From assembly GCA_035556735.1 (NCBI GenBank), contig DATMFF010000012.1, forward strand, positions 310,001 to 374,000: a stretch of DNA of 64,000 nucleotides, in the 5' to 3' direction. Under the pieces are notes generated by a model, which saw nothing but the letters and a program-made list of their open reading frames with translations, made no database searches and was not told where the DNA came from. The translations under genes were made by a program, and so were the position numbers. Positions within the stretch are counted from its first letter, which is position 1; every line of letters starts with the position of its first letter. Of this stretch, positions 59,227 to 64,000 are shown one piece after another. This DNA comes from CANJBX01 sp035556735 (GTDB lineage: Bacteria > Pseudomonadota > Alphaproteobacteria > Rhizobiales > Xanthobacteraceae).

Positions 59227-60258
59227 ATGGCCATGCGGTTGCACCAGACACGCTTTGCAATGATCCGCTGCGCCATGCTGGCGGTCGCCGTCGCGCTGTT
59301 CGCGCTCGTTGCCGCCCCGGCGCTCGCGCAGCAGCCGTCATCGGTCAATCCTTCCGCCAGCGCGGTCAAGGAGCAGCAGTTGCTGCAGGCGCTCGGCAGC
59401 GGCGGTGCGCTCTCGGGCCGCGTGTCCATTCCCGACCGGAAGGCCGGCACGCTGATCCAGCCGAACGGGCGCGAGTGGCGCGCGTTCCACGAGGGCACGC
59501 TGCGCTGGGTGGGCGGCATCGCCATTCTTGGCATGCTGGCGCTGCTGGTCGTGTTCTATCTCATCCGCGGCATGGTGCGGATCGAGAAGGGCAGGGCGGG
59601 CACGAGCATCGTGCGCTTCTCCGGCTTCGAGCGCGCGGTGCACTGGATGACCGCGACCTGCTTCGTCATCCTGGCGCTGTCGGGCCTCAACGTGACCTTC
59701 GGCAAGAGCCTGCTGCTGCCGCTGATCGGCCCCGACGCCTTCAGCACGTTCTCGGAGGCGGCGAAGTACGCGCACAACTTCCTGAGCTTCCCCTTCGCCA
59801 TCGGCGTGGTGATGATGTTCCTGATGTGGCTCGCCTGGGCCATTCCGGACGGCACGGACGTGCAATGGGTGCGCGAGGGCGGCGGCCTCGTCGGCGACAA
59901 GCATCCGCCGGCCAAGCGCTTCAACGCCGGCCAGAAAGCGATCTACTGGGTCGTCGTGCTCGGCGGCGCGGCGGCGGCGGTCACCGGCTATCTGCTGATG
60001 TTCCCGTTCTATGCGACGGACGTCGCGGGCATGCAGACCGCCCAGAGCATCCACGGCATCGTCGCCGTGCTGTTCATCGCCATCATGCTGGCGCACATCT
60101 ACATCGGCACGATCGGCATGGAGGGCGCCTTCGAGTCGATGGGCACCGGCGAGGTCGACGTCAACTGGGCGCGCCAGCACCATCCGCTGTGGCTGGACGA
60201 GCAGCAGGCGCGCACCGGAGCCGGCGGCCCACGTGCGGCGATGCAGCCCGCCGAGTAG
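59227..60258 (+). CDS. Formate dehydrogenase cytochrome b (gamma) subunit
   Basis: 343 residues. An N-terminal signal peptide (about 1-36, cut near ALAQQ) is followed by about 60 periplasmic residues and then four transmembrane helices with heme b His in RAVHWMTA, KYAHNF, SIHGIVAV and LAHIYIGTIGMEG. It passes electrons to the quinone pool. The N-terminal extension is longer than FdnI of E. coli (about 217 residues) and typical of the rhizobial type. A strong CAGGAGG precedes the ATG; a terminator-like hairpin follows the gene. Confidence 0.9.
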   Translation: MAMRLHQTRFAMIRCAMLAVAVALFALVAAPALAQQPSSVNPSASAVKEQQLLQALGSGGALSGRVSIPDRKAGTLIQPNGREWRAFHEGTLRWVGGIAILGMLALLVVFYLIRGMVRIEKGRAGTSIVRFSGFERAVHWMTATCFVILALSGLNVTFGKSLLLPLIGPDAFSTFSEAAKYAHNFLSFPFAIGVVMMFLMWLAWAIPDGTDVQWVREGGGLVGDKHPPAKRFNAGQKAIYWVVVLGGAAAAVTGYLLMFPFYATDVAGMQTAQSIHGIVAVLFIAIMLAHIYIGTIGMEGAFESMGTGEVDVNWARQHHPLWLDEQQARTGAGGPRAAMQPAE

Positions 60259-60298
60259 GCGCGGGCGCAACTGCCGGCGAAACTTTGACGGTGCGACG

Positions 60299-60320
60299 AC
60301 GGCCGGGTTCGCCCGGCCGT
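60299..60320 (+). terminator. Stem-loop after formate dehydrogenase operon
   Basis: Perfect 9-bp stem ACGGCCGGG-TTCG-CCCGGCCGT with the stable UUCG tetraloop, followed by TCGCATTTG, a weak T-rich tail. It lies 40 bases after the gamma-subunit stop. Likely a partial terminator or mRNA-end hairpin, so selA may be read through or have its own promoter in the 194-base gap. Confidence 0.7.
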
Positions 60321-60452
60321 TCGCATTTGCCCTCCATCGCTGGCGCCTGCCGCAATCCAGCGCCCCGAACCCCGGTCGTGCCCCCGCCCGCCTGCGCGTG
60401 CTAATGTCCGGTCCATGACCGTCCGTACCGGGTTCCAGCCGCGTTGAGCGCC

Positions 60453-61841
60453 ATGTCCACCCCCGCCGCCGACCTGCGCAGGCTCCCCTCCGTCGACCAG
60501 GTGCTGCAGGACGATGCGGCCCGCGCCGGGGCCGAGCGCTTCGGCCGCGCCGCCATGGTCGGCGCCGTGCGCGCCGCGCTCGCCGATGCGCGCGCAGCCG
60601 GTGCCGTCCGGCAGGCGTCCGCGCTCGCCGCCGACGCGGTCGACCGGCTCGAAGCGGAGGCCGTCCCCAGCCTGCGGCCGGTGTTCAACCTCACCGGCAC
60701 CGTGCTGCACACGAACCTCGGCCGCGCTCTATTCGCACAGGAGGCGATCGAGGCCGCCACCGCCGCCATGCGCTCGGCCGTGGCGCTCGAGTTCGATCTT
60801 GCGAGCGGCGGGCGCGGCGAGCGTGACGACCACGTGCGTGCGCTGCTGTGTGAGCTGACCGGAGCGGAGGACGCCACGGTCGTCAACAACAACGCCGCCG
60901 CCGTGCTGCTGGTGCTCAACAGCCTCGCCAAGGGGCGCGAGGCCGTCGTCTCGCGCGGTGAGCTGATCGAGATCGGCGGCGCCTTCCGCATGCCCGAGAT
61001 CATGAGCCGCGCCGGCGCCAGGCTCGTCGAGGTCGGCACCACCAACCGCACCCACGCCAAGGATTACGCCGGCGCGCTCGGGCCGAAGACCGGCTTGATC
61101 CTCAAGGTCCACACCTCGAACTACCGCATCGAGGGCTTCACCAAGGAGGTGCAGGCGCGCGAGCTCGCCCAGCTCGCGCGCAGCCACGGCGTTCCGCTGG
61201 TCAACGACCTCGGCTCGGGCACACTGGTCGATATCGCGCCCTTCGGCCTCGCCCATGAGCCGACGGTGGCGGAGGCCGTGGCCGAGGGCTCGGATATCGT
61301 GACCTTCTCCGGCGACAAGCTGCTCGGCGGACCGCAGACCGGATTCATCGTTGGCCGGCGCGATCTCGTCGCCAAGATCAACCGCAATCCGATGAAGCGC
61401 GCGCTGCGCGTCGACAAGGTGCGCCTCGCCGCGCTGGAGGCGACGCTCAAGCTCTACCGGGATCCCGATCGGCTCGCCGCGCGGCTGCCGACCCTGCGGC
61501 TGCTTGCGCGCGTGCAGGCCGACATCGAGGCGAGCGCGACGCGCCTTGCGCCGCAGGTCGCCGCGCGGCTTGGCGATGCCTTCACGGTCGACGTGATCGC
61601 CTGCGCCAGCCAGATCGGCTCCGGCGCGCTGCCGCTCGCCACGCTGCCGAGCGCGGCCCTCGCGCTGCGTCCCGCGGGTGCGCGCGCCAGCGGACGCGCG
61701 GTCGCATCGCTCGCGGCACGTCTGCGCAAGCTGCCCGTTCCCGTCATCGGCCGCATCGAGGACAACGCGCTCGTCCTCGACCTGCGGTGTCTGGAGGACG
61801 AGTCGGGCTTTCTCGCCAACCTCGGCGGCATTGAACGCTAG
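60453..61841 (+). CDS. selA: Selenocysteine synthase SelA
   Basis: 462 residues (E. coli SelA is 463). PLP enzyme that converts Ser-tRNA-Sec to Sec-tRNA-Sec with selenophosphate. FNLTGTVLHTNLGRALF, ATVVNNNAAAVLLVLN, EIGGAFRMPEIM and GTTNRTHAKDY are family hallmarks. The PLP-binding Lys is K289 in SGDKLLGGPQTG. ATG 60453 is chosen over an in-frame TTG at 60444. Next to selB and tRNA-Sec, forming a selABC set. Confidence 0.96.
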   Translation: MSTPAADLRRLPSVDQVLQDDAARAGAERFGRAAMVGAVRAALADARAAGAVRQASALAADAVDRLEAEAVPSLRPVFNLTGTVLHTNLGRALFAQEAIEAATAAMRSAVALEFDLASGGRGERDDHVRALLCELTGAEDATVVNNNAAAVLLVLNSLAKGREAVVSRGELIEIGGAFRMPEIMSRAGARLVEVGTTNRTHAKDYAGALGPKTGLILKVHTSNYRIEGFTKEVQARELAQLARSHGVPLVNDLGSGTLVDIAPFGLAHEPTVAEAVAEGSDIVTFSGDKLLGGPQTGFIVGRRDLVAKINRNPMKRALRVDKVRLAALEATLKLYRDPDRLAARLPTLRLLARVQADIEASATRLAPQVAARLGDAFTVDVIACASQIGSGALPLATLPSAALALRPAGARASGRAVASLAARLRKLPVPVIGRIEDNALVLDLRCLEDESGFLANLGGIER

Positions 61842-61906
61842 CCGCGCGCGAATGCTTATGTGATGCCGGTGCGTTTCAACATGTCTTCCGGATGGAGGTC
61901 GATGAC

Positions 61907-63973
61907 ATGATCATCGGCACCGCCGGCCACATCGATCACGGCAAGACCGCGCTCGTGCGCGCGCTCACGGGCGTCGACACCGACCGCCTCAAGGAGGAGA
62001 AGGCGCGCGGCATCTCGATCGACCTCGGCTACGCCTATCTGCCGGCCCCCGACGGCGCGGTGCTCGGCTTCGTCGACGTGCCGGGCCACGAGAAGTTCAT
62101 CCACAACATGCTCGCCGGCGCGACCGGGATCGACTTCCTGCTGCTCGTCGTCGCCGCCGACGACGGCGTGATGCCGCAGACGCGCGAGCATCTCGCGATC
62201 GTCGACCTGCTCGGCATCCGCCATGGCCTCGTCGCGCTCACCAAGGTCGACCTCGTTCCGCCCGAGCGGCGCGCGGAAGCGTCTGCGGAGATCGCCGCGG
62301 CGCTGGCCACCACGGGATTGCGCGAAGCCGAGATCGTGCCGGTGTCGGCCGTGACCGGCGAGGGCATCGATGCGCTGCGCGACAAGCTGTTCGCGGCCGC
62401 GCGGCGGTTCGGGGCGCGTGCCGCCGATGGCCGCTTCCGCCTCGCCGTCGACCGCTGCTTCACCCTGAGCGGCGCAGGCACGGTAGTCACCGGCACGGTC
62501 CTGTCGGGCACGGTCGCGCTCGACGACCGCGTCGTGGTGAGCCCGTCGGGCCTTGCCGCGCGCGTGCGCTCGATCCACGCGCAGAACCGCGCCGCGCCGC
62601 GCGGCGCCGCCGGCGAGCGCTGCGCGCTCAACCTTGCGGGCGAGGGCGTCACCAGGGACGCCGTCGCGCGCGGCGATGTCGTGCTCGATCCGGCGCTGCA
62701 CGCGCCGACCGAACGCATCGACGCCATGCTGCGCGTCCTTGCCTCCGAGCCCAAGCCCATCGGCCAGTGGATGCCGGTGCGCCTGCATCACGGCGCGGCG
62801 GACGTGGGCGCGCGCATCGTGCTGCTGGGCGAGCCGCTCGCGCCGGGGGCATCGGGCACGGTGCAGCTCGTGCTGGAACGGCCGATCGCGGCCGCGGCCG
62901 GCGACCGCTTCGTGCTGCGCGATACGTCGGCGCAGCGCACCATCGGTGGCGGGACCTTCCTCGACCTGCGCGCGCCCGCGCGAAGGCGGCGTACGCCGGA
63001 GCGGCTCGCGCAGCTCGAGGCGCTGGCGCTGCCCGACCCGCGCGCCGCGCTTGTCGCGTTGCTGGCGCGTGCGCCGTTCCACGTCGATCTCGAAGCCTTC
63101 GCCCGCGACCATGCGCTGTCAGCGGCGCAGTGCGATGCCCTCGCGCAGGGCTTCATCGTCGTGCCGGCGGGCGAGACGCAGCTCGTGTTCGCGCCGGACG
63201 GCTGGGGCGCGGTGACGCGCGCGGTCGCTTCGGCGCTCAAGGCCTTCCACGCCGCCAATCCCGCCGCGTCCGGCATGTCGGTCGAAAGCCTGCGCCGGCA
63301 GGTCGAGCCGCGGCTGCCCGCGCGGATTTTTCCCTCCCTCGTGCAGGCGCTCGCCAAGGCGGGCGACGTCTCGCTCAGCGGCGCAGCCGTGGGCCTGCCC
63401 GGCCACACGGCGCGCCTCGCGCCGGCGGACGACAAGGCCTGGCGGCAGATCGCGCCGCTGCTCTCGGATGCCGCGCGCTTCCGTCCGCCCCGCGTCGCCG
63501 ACATCGCCCGCGAGGCCGGCCAGCCCGAAGCCAATGTGCGGCGGCTGCTCAAGCTGCTTGCGCGACTGGGGCTCGTCACCGAAGTCGCCACCGACCACTT
63601 CTTCCGGCGCGACACGGTTGCGGAGATGGTCGGGATCGCGCAAGACATCGCCGGCAAGGCGCAGGGCGGCGAGTTCGGCGCGGCGGAGTTCCGCGACCGG
63701 CTCGACAACGGCCGCAAGGTCGCGATCCAGATCCTGGAGTTCTTCGACCGCCACGGCGTCACCCTGCGGCGCGGTGACCTGCGCCGCATGAATCCGCAGA
63801 AGCTTGGCGCGTTCGGCCCACCGGCCGTGCCCGCGCCGGACACCGCGGCGGCGCCGCAGCGTGGAAGAGAATCGCCCCCGGTGGGGCGTCCGGACTTCAA
63901 ATCCGGGGGAGGCCGCCAGCCGGTCTTTGGTGGGTTCGACTCCCACTCTCTTCCGCCACGCCGCCGGCGCTGA
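61907..63973 (+). CDS. selB: Selenocysteine-specific elongation factor SelB
   Basis: 688 residues in the open frame. It starts MIIGTAGHIDHGKTA (G1 at 6-13), with VDVPGHEKFIHNMLAG (G3), LTKVDLV (G4), domains II/III, and C-terminal winged helices that bind SECIS RNA (FRPPRVADIAREAGQ, FGAAEFRDRLDNGRKVAIQ). The ATG at 61907 follows GGAGG at eight bases, better than ATG 61892. No stop appears before the tRNA-Sec gene. Codons 653-688 are the tRNA gene plus 15 bases, ending SHSLPPRRRR. The native protein probably ends functionally near residue 650. If RNase P cuts the transcript, the selB message loses its stop. Confidence 0.93.
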   Translation: MIIGTAGHIDHGKTALVRALTGVDTDRLKEEKARGISIDLGYAYLPAPDGAVLGFVDVPGHEKFIHNMLAGATGIDFLLLVVAADDGVMPQTREHLAIVDLLGIRHGLVALTKVDLVPPERRAEASAEIAAALATTGLREAEIVPVSAVTGEGIDALRDKLFAAARRFGARAADGRFRLAVDRCFTLSGAGTVVTGTVLSGTVALDDRVVVSPSGLAARVRSIHAQNRAAPRGAAGERCALNLAGEGVTRDAVARGDVVLDPALHAPTERIDAMLRVLASEPKPIGQWMPVRLHHGAADVGARIVLLGEPLAPGASGTVQLVLERPIAAAAGDRFVLRDTSAQRTIGGGTFLDLRAPARRRRTPERLAQLEALALPDPRAALVALLARAPFHVDLEAFARDHALSAAQCDALAQGFIVVPAGETQLVFAPDGWGAVTRAVASALKAFHAANPAASGMSVESLRRQVEPRLPARIFPSLVQALAKAGDVSLSGAAVGLPGHTARLAPADDKAWRQIAPLLSDAARFRPPRVADIAREAGQPEANVRRLLKLLARLGLVTEVATDHFFRRDTVAEMVGIAQDIAGKAQGGEFGAAEFRDRLDNGRKVAIQILEFFDRHGVTLRRGDLRRMNPQKLGAFGPPAVPAPDTAAAPQRGRESPPVGRPDFKSGGGRQPVFGGFDSHSLPPRRRR
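63863..63958 (+). tRNA. selC: tRNA-Sec (anticodon TCA), overlapping selB
   Basis: 96 bases. The 8-bp acceptor stem GGAAGAGA/TCTCTTCC is the Sec-specific length (63863-63870, 63947-63954), followed by G and encoded CCA. D arm CGCCCC...GGGGCG. The anticodon stem CCGGA/TCCGG holds loop CTTCAAA with anticodon TCA at 63897-63899. A long variable arm (GGCCGCCAGCC region) and a T arm GTGGG-TTCGACT-CCCAC complete it. The first base coincides with codon 653 of selB in frame. It closely resembles E. coli tRNA-Sec in layout. Confidence 0.95.
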
Positions 63974-64000
63974 CCGTCAGTTCGGCAGCACCCGCGCCTG

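Overview
This window is GC-rich chromosomal DNA that looks like an alphaproteobacterium of the order Hyphomicrobiales, close to the Bradyrhizobium/Rhodopseudomonas/Xanthobacteraceae group. The evidence is the palindromic repeats of the AGCATGATC...GATCATGCT type, inverted REP doublets, two Liv-type ABC importers, several orphan Bug/TctC binding proteins, a MASE1 kinase with FixJ-type regulators, and a rhizobial-style formate dehydrogenase cluster (DUF3305/DUF3306/TorD/TAT-target genes). The species cannot be named from sequence alone. No rRNA, phage, transposase or CRISPR array was seen.

Layout. 0-9 kb: flavin monooxygenase, cupin, a complete branched-chain-amino-acid-type ABC importer (binding protein, two permeases, two ATPases), a Bug-type binding protein and a PhyH-family oxygenase. 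9-12 kb: a NarL-type histidine kinase/response regulator pair followed by three tandem 60-bp palindromic repeats. 12.4-20.3 kb: a chemotaxis operon (cheW, cheR, cheD, cheB, a STAS-receiver fusion, cheA, cheY, a possible CheZ-like gene, and a receiver protein ending in a FliM-like peptide). 20.4-31.6 kb: luciferase-like monooxygenase, AhpD-like protein, HdeD-like membrane protein, a putative metallopeptidase, small exported proteins, a MASE1 kinase with two response regulators, a BKACE (DUF849) enzyme and a second luciferase-like monooxygenase. A 16-bp palindrome recurs three times near 23.6-25.4 kb. 31.7-45.7 kb: catabolic/import genes (Bug-type binding proteins, Baeyer-Villiger-type monooxygenase, Rieske oxygenase, a second complete Liv-type importer, Ldh2 dehydrogenase, third luciferase-like monooxygenase, VIT-family transporter). 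45.8-49.4 kb: a 40-residue membrane peptide, a WD40-cytochrome c fusion and a polyferredoxin.

49.5-64 kb is a formate dehydrogenase and selenocysteine block: accessory genes (lipoate/biotin-ligase-like, DUF6505-like, DUF6352-like, DUF3305, DUF3306), an HTH-TorD fusion, a TAT-target peptide, catalytic, iron-sulfur and cytochrome b subunits, then selA, selB and a selenocysteine tRNA. The tRNA-Sec gene lies inside the 3' end of the selB reading frame, so the last 36 selB codons are the tRNA gene. The catalytic subunit here uses Cys (TGT), not Sec, so the selenoprotein served by selABC is probably elsewhere.

The most unusual points are the selB/selC overlap, the chemotaxis add-ons (CheZ-like D-x3-Q protein, receiver with FliM-like tail, STAS-receiver fusion), the HTH-TorD fusion, and the repeated palindrome next to the MASE1 two-component system.
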